The notes: generated by a model not told the origin, from the letters alone. 24,008 nt of DNA from CAZDOD01 sp964506935 (GCA_964506935.1 CAZDOD010000022.1:1-24008); one strand, 5' to 3'; counted from the first letter of the stretch, positions 8,965 through 17,014 are shown. Numbers and translations are program-made.

Positions 8965-10671
8965 TTGGAAGACGTGTCTTCAAAATACAAGAGACACCTA
9001 AACGAGCTTCACAAGGGGGAGCGGGGCTTTGTAACCTCGGCGGCGGGGGGCGGATTTTCCGTTGCGCTTGTGTTTCCCAACCGCTATTTCGTCGCCATGA
9101 GCAATCTCGGCTTCCTTTCGATTTACCGCACGATTAATGATATATTCGAGGCAAATGTCGAGAGAGCGACTCTCCCCGAAAGGGAGGATGAGATCTTCCT
9201 CACGAGGTCGGGAAAACCGATCCTCACGATTGAGTCACAGAAGGGGCTGAGGGAATTCGACTCAATCCTTTTCTCAATATCTTTCGAAAACGATTATCTA
9301 AATCTCCTCAAAATTCTAAAAATTTCAAAGATACCTCTAAGGTCGGAAGACAGGGACGAAAATTATCCACTTATAGGTGCAGGGGGCGCAGCCGTAACGA
9401 TAAACCCCGAGTCTATCGCCCCTTTTATTGATTTTTTCGCCCTCGGCGAAGGAGAGGAGCTTTCAAGAGACATTGTAGAGAGCCTGGTTTGGTCAAAAGA
9501 CGCCGGACTGAAAAAGGAAGATATCCTACTTGAGCTCTCGAACGTCCCCGGCATCTATGTCCCTGATCACTTCTCTGTCGAGTACGACGCAAGGGGGAGG
9601 GTGAGCCGCTTTTACAACAGGTTCGGGAGACCCGACAGGATAAAGGTCAGAAAAATCTCGGATCTCTCGAAACACCGCCTCTCATCGTCAATAGTGACTC
9701 CGGACACCGAATTTTCCGAGATGTTTTTGATTGAGGTCGAGAGGGGATGTCCATATCTTTGCGCCTTCTGCGTCACCCCGTCGATATACGGCCCGGTCAG
9801 GATGAGAGGAGTCGATGATATTATATATGATATAAATGACGGGATGAGGCTTACAGGAAAGGTGGGCCTCTTGGGGCCTTCGATCTCCGGACACCCGAAG
9901 TTTCTCGATATCTTAGGCGAAATAAAAAGTGGGGGTGGGAGGCTTGGGCTCCCGTCTCTGAGGGCCGAGCTCCTCTCCGATGAGGGGGCGAGACTCCTCT
10001 GCGACCTGAATATCAGGACCCTCACTATTGCGCCCGAGTCGGGAAATGAGGAGTTGAGGGCGGCGATTGGAAAATCCGTTAGGACAGACGAAATCTTTGA
10101 CCTCGTTGAGAGGTCGACTGAAGCGGGAATTATAAATTTCAGGCTTTATTTCCTCGTCGGGCTTCCGGGCGAGACCGAAAGAGACATCGATGCGATAGCG
10201 GATATGGTAAAGCATATAAGACACATCGTCTTGAGTCGGACATCGGGGAAGGGGGTGGCGGGTAAAATCACCGTCTCGGTCAATCCATTCGTCCCCAAGC
10301 CGCATACGCCATTGATGTGGGCGAATATGGAGGAGCAGAAAGTCCTGACTTCGAAGATCAATGCAATAAGGTCGGCACTCAAAGGCACGGGGGGGATAAG
10401 CGTGATATATGAGCCGCCAAAGTGGTCTTACATTCAGGCGCTTTTATCGAGGGGGGATAGGAAGGTCGCTGATATCCTCGACAGGGCAGCCGATCTTGGG
10501 GAGGACTGGAAGGCGGCGATGAGGGATGTGTCGATAAACCCCGATTTTTATGTCTTAAGGGAGAGGGACGAGGACGAGATATTCCCGTGGGATTTTATCG
10601 ACCTCGGACTCGACAAGGGGGCGATGTACAGGAGATACCTAAAGATAATGTCCAAAGTGAAAAGGTCGTAA
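8965..10671 (+). CDS. Radical SAM protein with B12-binding-like N-terminal region, function unknown
   Basis: The roughly 568-residue protein carries a radical SAM cluster motif C-x3-C-x2-C (GCPYLCAFC). The cysteines are at about residues 259, 263 and 266 when counted from the GTG at 8974. The first 250 residues resemble the N-terminal region of a family of uncharacterised radical SAM proteins (for example NLGFLSIYRTIND and ALGEGEE). In such proteins this region has a cobalamin-binding-like fold, but the cobalamin histidine motif DxHxxG is not obvious here. The start is uncertain: TTG at 8965 or GTG at 8974, neither with a convincing ribosome binding site. It follows ftsZ by 30 bases and may belong to the dcw transcript. 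The substrate is unknown, and a link to the B12 uptake locus downstream would be speculation. Confidence 0.85.
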   Translation: MEDVSSKYKRHLNELHKGERGFVTSAAGGGFSVALVFPNRYFVAMSNLGFLSIYRTINDIFEANVERATLPEREDEIFLTRSGKPILTIESQKGLREFDSILFSISFENDYLNLLKILKISKIPLRSEDRDENYPLIGAGGAAVTINPESIAPFIDFFALGEGEELSRDIVESLVWSKDAGLKKEDILLELSNVPGIYVPDHFSVEYDARGRVSRFYNRFGRPDRIKVRKISDLSKHRLSSSIVTPDTEFSEMFLIEVERGCPYLCAFCVTPSIYGPVRMRGVDDIIYDINDGMRLTGKVGLLGPSISGHPKFLDILGEIKSGGGRLGLPSLRAELLSDEGARLLCDLNIRTLTIAPESGNEELRAAIGKSVRTDEIFDLVERSTEAGIINFRLYFLVGLPGETERDIDAIADMVKHIRHIVLSRTSGKGVAGKITVSVNPFVPKPHTPLMWANMEEQKVLTSKINAIRSALKGTGGISVIYEPPKWSYIQALLSRGDRKVADILDRAADLGEDWKAAMRDVSINPDFYVLRERDEDEIFPWDFIDLGLDKGAMYRRYLKIMSKVKRS

Positions 10672-10726
10672 GACCTCGGCCGATAAAATCAAAATACCAT
10701 CGTAAAATCATATCAATAGACACTCC

Positions 10727-10755
10727 TTGACTGTATCGTTGTTATTTGTTATCCT
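10727..10755 (+). promoter_or_regulatory. Sigma70-like promoter of the three-gene unit 10793-14354
   Basis: TTGACT (10727-10732) and TATCCT (10750-10755) are separated by exactly 17 bases in an AT-rich gap of 121 bases after the radical SAM gene. The expected transcription start near 10762 leaves a leader of about 30 bases before the ATG at 10793. No clear terminator precedes it. This suggests the dcw run and the following genes are separate transcription units, perhaps with some readthrough. Confidence 0.55.
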
Positions 10756-10792
10756 TAAAAAGTCTTTATAGAGTATTAGCTATAGATTCTTT

Positions 10793-11539
10793 ATGAACGG
10801 TATTCTACACAGGTCGTTTGCATCGATGACCGAGGGGGCCGACACGCGGAGGGTACTTGTGAAATCCTCCGTCATGGCGTTCTTATCAACTATCTTTATC
10901 ATCCCATACTTTCATTATCTGATATTCGTGATGGGTGAGGGGGGCGGTCTTTCCCTTCCTGGGACCAGGTGGGGTTTCCTATTCACACAGCTATTTTTGG
11001 TCTTTATATTGTGTTTCCTGTCGGCCGTTATCGGTTTTTCGTTTTCGACAAGATTCGATCTCCCGAGAGATATCTCACTTGGTGAAATCGTCCGCAAAAT
11101 ACCCCTCCTTCTGCTTCTGGGTGGGGTTATGATAACCGTCTCTTATCTACTCTTCGACCGATATTTTTACGAGGTCTCCCCCATATCTTATCCGAAAGAC
11201 CTAATATATCTCATCACGTTTCCCCTAAAGGGCGCCTTCGCGGATGAGGTCATCCTGAGGCTCTGCCTCGTTACAATATGTGTCGGGCTATTAAAAAACA
11301 GGGGCGCGGCGGTTGTCGTGGTATCGGCCATAAGCTCCCTTTTTACAATAAAATATTTTAATTTCGTCGGGATCGAGTTCGGCCTCAATTACCTGTGTAT
11401 CACACAGCTCGTCCTGTCCTTTGCGGCGAATCTTGTTTTGGGTTATTTCTTCGTCACTAGGGGGCTTGTATATTCCATGATCCTCAAATTTCTCTTCGGA
11501 ATGAAATATATCCTCCTCGTCTTGGTGATGGGGGCCTGA
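10793..11539 (+). CDS. Polytopic membrane protein resembling a degenerate CPBP (CAAX protease-like) protein
   Basis: The 248-residue protein has about six to eight hydrophobic segments, for example at residues 24-46, 60-82, 103-120, 172-187, 203-221 and 232-246. Residues 149-156 (FADEVILR) resemble the EExxxR motif of CPBP intramembrane proteases, with Asp in place of the first Glu. The following layout also fits: LFTIKYF at 183-189 sits where LFxxxH is usual, and NLVLGYFFVTRGLVYSMILKF (from residue 213) sits where the GxxxG...H motif is usual. Both expected histidines appear to be lysines (K187, K232). Catalysis is therefore doubtful and this may be a pseudoenzyme. The ATG at 10793 has no clear ribosome binding site. 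The TPR gene starts one base after its stop, so the two are probably coupled. The family call is tentative. Confidence 0.6.
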   Translation: MNGILHRSFASMTEGADTRRVLVKSSVMAFLSTIFIIPYFHYLIFVMGEGGGLSLPGTRWGFLFTQLFLVFILCFLSAVIGFSFSTRFDLPRDISLGEIVRKIPLLLLLGGVMITVSYLLFDRYFYEVSPISYPKDLIYLITFPLKGAFADEVILRLCLVTICVGLLKNRGAAVVVVSAISSLFTIKYFNFVGIEFGLNYLCITQLVLSFAANLVLGYFFVTRGLVYSMILKFLFGMKYILLVLVMGA

Positions 11540-11540
11540 T

Positions 11541-12707
11541 TTGAAGATTTTAAGGACTACAATTTATCTCTTTCTTATCTTAGGGCTACTTTCGTCCCCC
11601 GCCCTGTCTGAGGAGGATTGGCTGAGGGAAGAGATCCTATCCGGTATCGATATGATCTACAATGCAGATATCGAGGCGGGAGAAAGGATATTTTCTGATA
11701 TCTCGAAAAAAGACCCAGAAAATCCCGCCCCCCCGATCTACAGGGCGATGGCGTTGATGTCTTATCCGCCGAGGGAAGACGGGGCGAAAATCGACCGTGC
11801 TCAAATCGAATCCCTCCTTATCGAGGGGATAGGGAAGGCTTCGGCTGGAATTGACGAAAATCTAAAATCGGTGGGGGATAGCGGGAGGATAAGACTTCTT
11901 GTTGCGACCGCTCACTCGCTTCTCGCACAGCTTTATCTCGAGGACGGGCGATATATCAAGGCGGCGGACGCCGCTCTCTCGGCAAAGAAGTATCTCGACG
12001 AGGCATACGAATACTCCCCCGAAGACCCCGATGTCCTTTATGCTGTGGGGCTTTTGATCTACGGGATAGATACGCTACCCGGTTTTTTAAAGCCGGTTCT
12101 ATCTGTCATGGACCTCAAGGGGGACAGAGTGGAGGGTCTGAGGCTTCTCAAGGAGGCGGCAAAAGGCGGTGTCTACACATCTGCCGCCGCCCGCTTCTCC
12201 CTTTTGGTGATCCTCGTCAATATCGAGGGGGATTTTGAGGAGGCGGTAAAATATGGAAGAGAGCTTTTCATAAAATATCCCGGAAATCCCGAGCTATATT
12301 TTCCGTATGCCTACGCCCTTTCGGAGACCGGAGATTTCGATGCGGCCCTTTCCGTCGCCGCCGGTTTCAAAAAGAGGTTGGACGAAAAAAAGCCATTCTT
12401 CGATGAGGCGGTTATCGGTCGGTATCATCACCTCTTGGGGAAGATCTACATGGATATGGGGGATTTCGATACCGCGCTTATGGAGTTTGAGGAGGCGAAA
12501 AAGGTCAGCGACGAAAATTACCAGTGGGTAAAGGCGCTTGCGATTGCGAGGATGGGGATGATCGAAGATATCAGGGGAAACAGGTCAATCGCCATCGAGA
12601 GATACGAAGAGGTCTTGGAGATGGGGGTTTCCGGTGTGGGGATGGATCTCGCAAAAAAATATATTGAGGAGCCATATTCAGATTTGGGGGATGATTCCGA
12701 CGGCTGA
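11541..12707 (+). CDS. Secreted TPR-repeat protein of unknown function
   Basis: The 388-residue protein begins with a signal peptide (basic start, hydrophobic core at about 8-17, likely cleavage after PALS at residue 23), so it is expected in the periplasm. A lipobox cysteine is not seen. The mature part is helical and contains several TPR-like units, for example around FYNADIEAGERIF-type residues near 36-60 and EDPDVLYAVGLLIYG, with the clearest at FEEAVKYGRELFIKYPGNPEL, GDFDAALSVAAGF and GDFDTALMEFEEAKKV in the second half. The start is the TTG at 11541, one base after the stop of the membrane protein gene, as no ATG or GTG lies near. TPR proteins usually scaffold partners; the partner here is unknown, though the adjacent membrane protein is the obvious candidate. 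Confidence 0.8.
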   Translation: MKILRTTIYLFLILGLLSSPALSEEDWLREEILSGIDMIYNADIEAGERIFSDISKKDPENPAPPIYRAMALMSYPPREDGAKIDRAQIESLLIEGIGKASAGIDENLKSVGDSGRIRLLVATAHSLLAQLYLEDGRYIKAADAALSAKKYLDEAYEYSPEDPDVLYAVGLLIYGIDTLPGFLKPVLSVMDLKGDRVEGLRLLKEAAKGGVYTSAAARFSLLVILVNIEGDFEEAVKYGRELFIKYPGNPELYFPYAYALSETGDFDAALSVAAGFKKRLDEKKPFFDEAVIGRYHHLLGKIYMDMGDFDTALMEFEEAKKVSDENYQWVKALAIARMGMIEDIRGNRSIAIERYEEVLEMGVSGVGMDLAKKYIEEPYSDLGDDSDG

Positions 12708-12746
12708 CCTCATTAATATTATCAAATCTATTGATGAGGATTTTAG

Positions 12747-14354
12747 ATGCAGAGGTTAAGTTATGATCCGAAACATCCTGTCTACAGGATTTTCGAGCAC
12801 GATTTTGCAATCGAGATATTCACCCACGAGAACGTCTACGGGATAGACCCATCGAGGAGCGAGCTCAAGGTCGAGGGGGATAAAGCGATCCTGACCGCCC
12901 GCGGGCTGACGTGGGCCGGGGGTGTGGAGAGGTGCGAGGGCGGGGCGATGTTTCTGGTCGAAAAGACCGAAAACGGCCTCCGCTTCAAGGTCGAGGCGGC
13001 GCATCAGGAGAAAATCAGGTCTGTGAAGATCATCATCTTCGGCCTTTCCGGAAAGAGCGTGACCAGCGACCACACCTTCGACATGCCGATCTTAGAAGGG
13101 GGGATGTTCTACGAGTATCCGAGATGGAACGCATTCATGTTGAGAATGCCGATTGTCTTTCTAAGAGACGGTGATTCATACACATACTTTTCCGCCCACG
13201 ATAGCGAGGTGACACCGAAGAGATTTTCCTTCATACCGAGGGAGGGGGAAGGTGATCTCGTCGACGTCGAGCTCATATACGAGGCCCCGGCGATACAGTT
13301 CGGAACGATTATCGAGACCGTTGCATGGGAGATGGGGACTACGAAAAATCCCGAAGAGGATGCAAAGAGGTTTTTGGATCGTGCGGCAGAGACCTACGGC
13401 TTCACCTCCTTTGAGACGCGCCCTGATGTTCCTGAGTGGATGAGGGAGATAAGCCTTGTGCTTTCGATACACGGGATGCACTTTTCGGGTTATATTTTCA
13501 ATACATACAAGGATATGCTAAACACCATAAGCTGGTTTGCGGAGAGGATCGACGGGAAGAGGATACTCGCCTATCTCCCCGGATGGGAGGGCCGATACTA
13601 CTGGCAGTATGGCGACTATCGCCCGGATCCGAAGCTCGGCGGGGCCGACGGCTTCAAAAAGCTCGTTTCCGGTGCACACGAGTTGGGCGTTAAGATAATG
13701 CCGATGTTCGGGGCCAACTGCACAAACCGAGAGCACCCCGATTTTCCCGAATACGGGCCGATCTCCTTCCTCCACGATGGATCGGGGACGCAGTTTCTGG
13801 GAAACCGCCCCGACTGGAGTGGTGACAGGGGGCACGATCCCGGCTGGCAGATATGGTTGAATCCGGGCGCCCCGGCGTGGCAGGAAAAATTGCTCGATTC
13901 GCTTGCGGGGCTAGCAGAGAAATACGGGATAGACGGAGTATTTCTTGATACGAATTTCACATGGACAAACGATCCATACTACGCCGTTTATGAGGGATAT
14001 AAGGCGATAAAATCGGAATTGATCTCGAAATTCCCCGAGATCATGATAGCTGGCGAGAGGTGGTACGACGCCCTCTTGGGGATCGCACCCCTGTTTCAAT
14101 TGGACGGGCCGCAAAGTTGGGAGGACATCTATGTGAAATACGCCCGTGCGACGGCACACCTTTCGACACCGTCACCGTGTCGGGGGAGCACCGGTGTCCA
14201 CGAGGACGGGTACAGAAAATTCATCATGCCTAAGCTAAAGGAGGGGGAGATCCCGATGGTTACAATCGTGGATGGGACACTTTCGGCGGTGCCCGATATC
14301 CTGATGGACTACGTAAAGCTTTCGGAGGATTACGCCAAAAATTTTTTGAAATAG
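12747..14354 (+). CDS. Cytoplasmic TIM-barrel protein resembling a glycoside hydrolase, function unknown
   Basis: The 535-residue protein has no signal peptide. The first 210 residues are beta-rich and resemble the N-terminal sandwich domain found in large glycoside hydrolases. From about residue 225 onward it looks like a (beta/alpha)8 barrel: ILAYLPGWEGRYYW, LGVKIMPMFGANC, IDGVFLDTNF and IMIAGERWYD follow each other like successive strand ends. Asp396 and Asp401 in DGVFLD, and Glu437 in GERWYD, are the best candidates for catalytic acids. The pattern recalls alpha-galactosidase-like clans, but I cannot place the family. The ATG at 12747 has GAGGA seven bases upstream. It is 39 bases downstream of the TPR gene and likely in the same transcript, which ends at the terminator at 14361. 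Substrate not inferable. Confidence 0.65.
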   Translation: MQRLSYDPKHPVYRIFEHDFAIEIFTHENVYGIDPSRSELKVEGDKAILTARGLTWAGGVERCEGGAMFLVEKTENGLRFKVEAAHQEKIRSVKIIIFGLSGKSVTSDHTFDMPILEGGMFYEYPRWNAFMLRMPIVFLRDGDSYTYFSAHDSEVTPKRFSFIPREGEGDLVDVELIYEAPAIQFGTIIETVAWEMGTTKNPEEDAKRFLDRAAETYGFTSFETRPDVPEWMREISLVLSIHGMHFSGYIFNTYKDMLNTISWFAERIDGKRILAYLPGWEGRYYWQYGDYRPDPKLGGADGFKKLVSGAHELGVKIMPMFGANCTNREHPDFPEYGPISFLHDGSGTQFLGNRPDWSGDRGHDPGWQIWLNPGAPAWQEKLLDSLAGLAEKYGIDGVFLDTNFTWTNDPYYAVYEGYKAIKSELISKFPEIMIAGERWYDALLGIAPLFQLDGPQSWEDIYVKYARATAHLSTPSPCRGSTGVHEDGYRKFIMPKLKEGEIPMVTIVDGTLSAVPDILMDYVKLSEDYAKNFLK

Positions 14355-14360
14355 GAATAA

Positions 14361-14389
14361 AAAAAGGGCCCAAAGAACGGGCCCTTTTT
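14361..14389. terminator. Bidirectional intrinsic terminator between convergent units
   Basis: An 11-base perfect stem AAAAAGGGCCC / GGGCCCTTTTT with a 7-base loop (14372-14378). The A-run on one side and T-run on the other give a U-tail in both directions. It ends the + strand unit (stop at 14354) and the - strand unit (stop at 14410). Confidence 0.93.
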
Positions 14390-14409
14390 GTTGTGGTCGT
14401 ATTATCCGA

Positions 14410-14913
14410 TTAGCGCCAGGGTCCTCCTCCACCGCCTTTGTTAAATCCTCCGAAGCCGCCACCCATGCCGGATCCGGGGCCGAAGCCCGTTCCTGATCCT
14501 GGGCCCATTCCGAATCCCGGGCAAATGAAGGCATTAGGATTTGCCTGGAGCTGCTCTGTGGTAAGTACACTCCTCATCTTTGTCCTGTGTTCGCGGGAGA
14601 GCTCGTACCTCTTATTCATAAGATCTCTTATCTGATCTTCAGCCTTTTCGATCTTCTTGAGATCAGGTTTGTCCGCCATATAAAGCTCCCTCAGTTCAAG
14701 CTCCTTACGACTCTTGTCCAGCCAGATTTTCTCTGAGTTTTTTCTGTAATTTTTCTGAATGTCCAAGAGATTATCCTGCTGATCCTGAGTCAAGTTGAGG
14801 TCAGTACCCCATAAGGGGCATCTGTAATTGCCTTTCCAATCCTCCGCTTCGGCCTGCGCCCAGACAGCGGTAATTATCAGTAAGGCAAAAATTGGAACCA
14901 AAATCCTTTTCAT
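14410..14913 (-). CDS. Secreted Spy/CpxP-like protein with Gly-rich tail
   Basis: This 167-residue protein has a signal peptide (MKRILVPIFALLIITAVWAQ, cleavage near AQA or AEA at 20-23), so it is periplasmic. The mature part is helical with two LTxxQ-type motifs (LTQDQ at about 41-45, and LTTEQ about 80 residues later), the hallmark of Spy/CpxP/ZraP stress chaperones and metal-responsive proteins. One cysteine lies just after the signal peptide (RCP, Cys32) and another in FICPGFG; they could bind metal or pair. The last 35 residues are almost only Gly with Met, Pro and Phe. The start at 14913 is preferred over 14928 because the upstream ATG codon run itself contains the ribosome binding site GAAGGAGA. 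It is the last gene of the - strand unit. Confidence 0.8.
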   Translation of the reverse strand: MKRILVPIFALLIITAVWAQAEAEDWKGNYRCPLWGTDLNLTQDQQDNLLDIQKNYRKNSEKIWLDKSRKELELRELYMADKPDLKKIEKAEDQIRDLMNKRYELSREHRTKMRSVLTTEQLQANPNAFICPGFGMGPGSGTGFGPGSGMGGGFGGFNKGGGGGPWR

Positions 14914-14974
14914 TTTTTTCTCCTTCATTTTTTGTTGATCTTTTTCATTGAAAATAATTAGAACCTTTTAGGTC

Positions 14975-15508
14975 TCACCTGTTTTGCGGGCCACACTCCT
15001 TTTTGTCGCTAGTGGGGCCGCCCCCCATTCCCTTGTCTTTTTCCCATCCCTTTCTCATCCCCATACCTTTAGAATGCAAGTGCCTTCCCATATGCTCGTT
15101 GAATTCTTCGGCCTGCTCAGGAGTTAAAACGCCCCTTATGTCAAGCATCTGTTTAACTACTCTTGTCTCCATCTCGTAATGAAGCGAAGAGAGGTCAAAG
15201 ATTACACTCTCGATCGCCTCCCTGTCGGGATTCTCCTCATCGAGAAGAGTGGCGAGCTCCTCCATCTTGCTGTCCAGTTTCATTCTGATATCGTCCATCG
15301 CCTCGCGGTCAGAGATTATGATATCGTCGACCTTCTTGGCCTGTTCGGGGGTAAGATCAAACCTCTCCTCGAACCAACGGCCGAGGCCCTCGGGCCCCAT
15401 CTCATCAATGTGTTTGAACTTCAAGTAACCATAGGCGAAAGTTCCGATGACACCGAGGTTTATCCCAAGCGAGATAACAAGCAATATCACAAGTGTCCTT
15501 CTAGTCAT
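14975..15508 (-). CDS. Membrane-anchored Spy/CpxP-like periplasmic protein (metal/stress sensor type)
   Basis: The 177-residue protein has an N-terminal hydrophobic segment (residues 6-28) without a clear cleavage site, so it is probably anchored in the inner membrane with a periplasmic domain. LTPEQ occurs twice (52-56 and 128-132), framing a charged all-helical domain as in Spy/CpxP and CnrX/ZraP-type proteins. The C-terminus is rich in His, Met and Lys (HMGRHLHSKGMGM), with a lone Cys172, which suggests metal binding. Its start overlaps the anti-sigma gene end by eight bases, so the two are translationally coupled. Inference: it may act as the periplasmic sensor for the anti-sigma factor, as CnrX does for CnrY. 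Confidence 0.8.
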   Translation of the reverse strand: MTRRTLVILLVISLGINLGVIGTFAYGYLKFKHIDEMGPEGLGRWFEERFDLTPEQAKKVDDIIISDREAMDDIRMKLDSKMEELATLLDEENPDREAIESVIFDLSSLHYEMETRVVKQMLDIRGVLTPEQAEEFNEHMGRHLHSKGMGMRKGWEKDKGMGGGPTSDKKECGPQNR

Positions 15509-16022
15509 CTATCTTCTCCATATTCGATCCGTAGTATAAGGCCGTTAGAGAATTCGGCGGGGTTTTATCGAGATACTCAAAGGATGAGGGCTCACTCTCG
15601 AACTTCAAACCGGTAAAAGTCGAAGTCGTATAGGAATCCGTTTCAAATAGACCGGCCGAAAATGCCCCGGAAAAGACTCCGATAAATATCCCGAAGAGGG
15701 CGGCGATACCATACGAGATTGCGGGTCTGAATATCGGTGTAAGCACAGGTAGAAATTTCTTGTCACGTTTTTTCTCTGATTCAAAAATCCTCTCCTCAAT
15801 CCCGGCCCAGATATCACCGACCACTTCGGGCCTTAAGGCATTTATAAGATAAGAGTGGGCGGTTTCCTCTTCCTCCAGCTCGCTTTTGCACCCTTCACAG
15901 ACAGAAAGATGGCCCAAAAGCTCCTTCCTTCGTACCACGTCAAGCTCACCGTCGAGATAGATACTTATGAGTCGCCTCATCCGCCTGTGAATCTCTTTTT
16001 CTTTTTTTCTCAAGCCAAACAT
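15501..16022 (-). CDS. Membrane zinc-finger anti-sigma factor (zf-HC2 type)
   Basis: The 173-residue protein starts with a cytoplasmic zinc-finger anti-sigma domain. HRRMRRLISIYLDGELD leads into H-x3-C-x2-C (His38, Cys42, Cys45; HLSVCEGC), the zinc ligand pattern of this family. One membrane span lies at about residues 101-125 and a short Ser/Thr-rich periplasmic tail follows. Such proteins bind and hold an ECF sigma factor until a periplasmic signal releases it. No sigma factor gene lies next to it: upstream are 158 AT-rich bases and then a divergent gene. The ATG at 16022 has AGAGGA just upstream. It is the first gene of a three-gene - strand unit with two Spy/CpxP-like proteins. Confidence 0.85.
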   Translation of the reverse strand: MFGLRKKEKEIHRRMRRLISIYLDGELDVVRRKELLGHLSVCEGCKSELEEEETAHSYLINALRPEVVGDIWAGIEERIFESEKKRDKKFLPVLTPIFRPAISYGIAALFGIFIGVFSGAFSAGLFETDSYTTSTFTGLKFESEPSSFEYLDKTPPNSLTALYYGSNMEKIDD

Positions 16023-16117
16023 CTTTAATCCTCTGACTATATAAACAAGATTCTTTTATAAAACCTTCGTTTTCTCTAAATTATTTTATAAAAAATCTTT
16101 TTTAGATGGAAAAAATA

Positions 16118-16146
16118 TTGGGAAAAATAGTTTAGTATGGTAATGT
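16118..16146 (+). promoter_or_regulatory. Possible promoter of the DUF1571-type gene
   Basis: TTGGGA (16118-16123) and TAATGT (16141-16146) are 17 bases apart in the AT-rich divergent gap 16023-16180. The match is partial, and the gap is so AT-rich that chance matches are likely. The promoter of the - strand anti-sigma unit must also lie in this gap, but I cannot single it out. Confidence 0.25.
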
Positions 16147-16180
16147 ACAGTATTAAAATTGGTTGTTATGGTCTTGAAAA

Positions 16181-16924
16181 ATGAGTTCAAAAAAAGAGAT
16201 TTATAAAAAAAAGTGTCGTAATTTTGTAATTCTCACTTCCATTTTTTTGGTATTTCCGCAAGTAGTATTGGCATCAGGTACCGAAAAGGCAATTTCTGTA
16301 TTGAAAGATGCAAAGGTTCGTGCCGATTCTCTCGAAGACTACACCGTCACCCTCAAAAAACAGGAGAGAATAGTTGGTGTGCTTTATCCTGTGAATATAG
16401 CATTCGTCAAGTGGAAAAGGCCTTTTTCCGTTTATATCAAGTTTTTAGATGGGAAAGACCGGGGGAGGGAGATTATATATATCGAAGGGAAGAATAATAA
16501 TAAAATGATTGTGAGCCCCGGTGGTATATTGGGGGCGTTGACAATCAAGGTCTCGCCCGATAGTCTCATCGCAAAAAAGAATAACCGCCACACCATAACG
16601 GAGGCGGGGATGTCAAACACAATAAAGAGGATACTCTCGATAATAGAAAATGAATACGGAAAGCCTTCGTCGAATATGTCGGTTATCTTTTTCGGAGAAG
16701 AGGTTTTTGATAACGACAAGTGCATCCACATAAGGATTGAAAAGAGCAGTTATGCCGAGAGGACCGACGTGTATCTCTACAGGGATTCACTCTTCCCGCA
16801 TACAATAGTCTCATATGGAAAAAAAGGGGAACTGCTCGAATTATACAGGTACAGTGATATAAGGACGAATGTTGGACTTGATAACAGTGACTTCGATCCC
16901 ATGAACGAGGAATATGATTTTTGA
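16181..16924 (+). CDS. Periplasmic DUF1571-type protein (LolA/LppX-like fold expected)
   Basis: The 247-residue protein has a signal peptide (basic start, hydrophobic core about 13-30, cleavage near VLAS at 29-32). The mature part shows the DUF1571 pattern: DYTVTLKKQERI (53-64), KRPFSVYIKFLDGKDRGREIIYI from residue 79 and NRHTITEAGM later. This family is thought to have a half-barrel lipoprotein-carrier-like fold, but its function is not established. The ATG at 16181 has no obvious ribosome binding site. It stands alone, divergent from the anti-sigma unit and upstream of the B12 locus. No terminator hairpin was seen between its stop and the promoter at 17015. The surrounding sequence is more AT-rich than the dcw region. 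Confidence 0.75.
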   Translation: MSSKKEIYKKKCRNFVILTSIFLVFPQVVLASGTEKAISVLKDAKVRADSLEDYTVTLKKQERIVGVLYPVNIAFVKWKRPFSVYIKFLDGKDRGREIIYIEGKNNNKMIVSPGGILGALTIKVSPDSLIAKKNNRHTITEAGMSNTIKRILSIIENEYGKPSSNMSVIFFGEEVFDNDKCIHIRIEKSSYAERTDVYLYRDSLFPHTIVSYGKKGELLELYRYSDIRTNVGLDNSDFDPMNEEYDF

Positions 16925-17014
16925 TTTAGATTAAAAAAATAGGTCATAGCTGTTTCATTGTCTTTGCTGTTAGGACTTCTCTTCGCCCAAGCAAAAAAAG
17001 TCAATGGATTTTTA

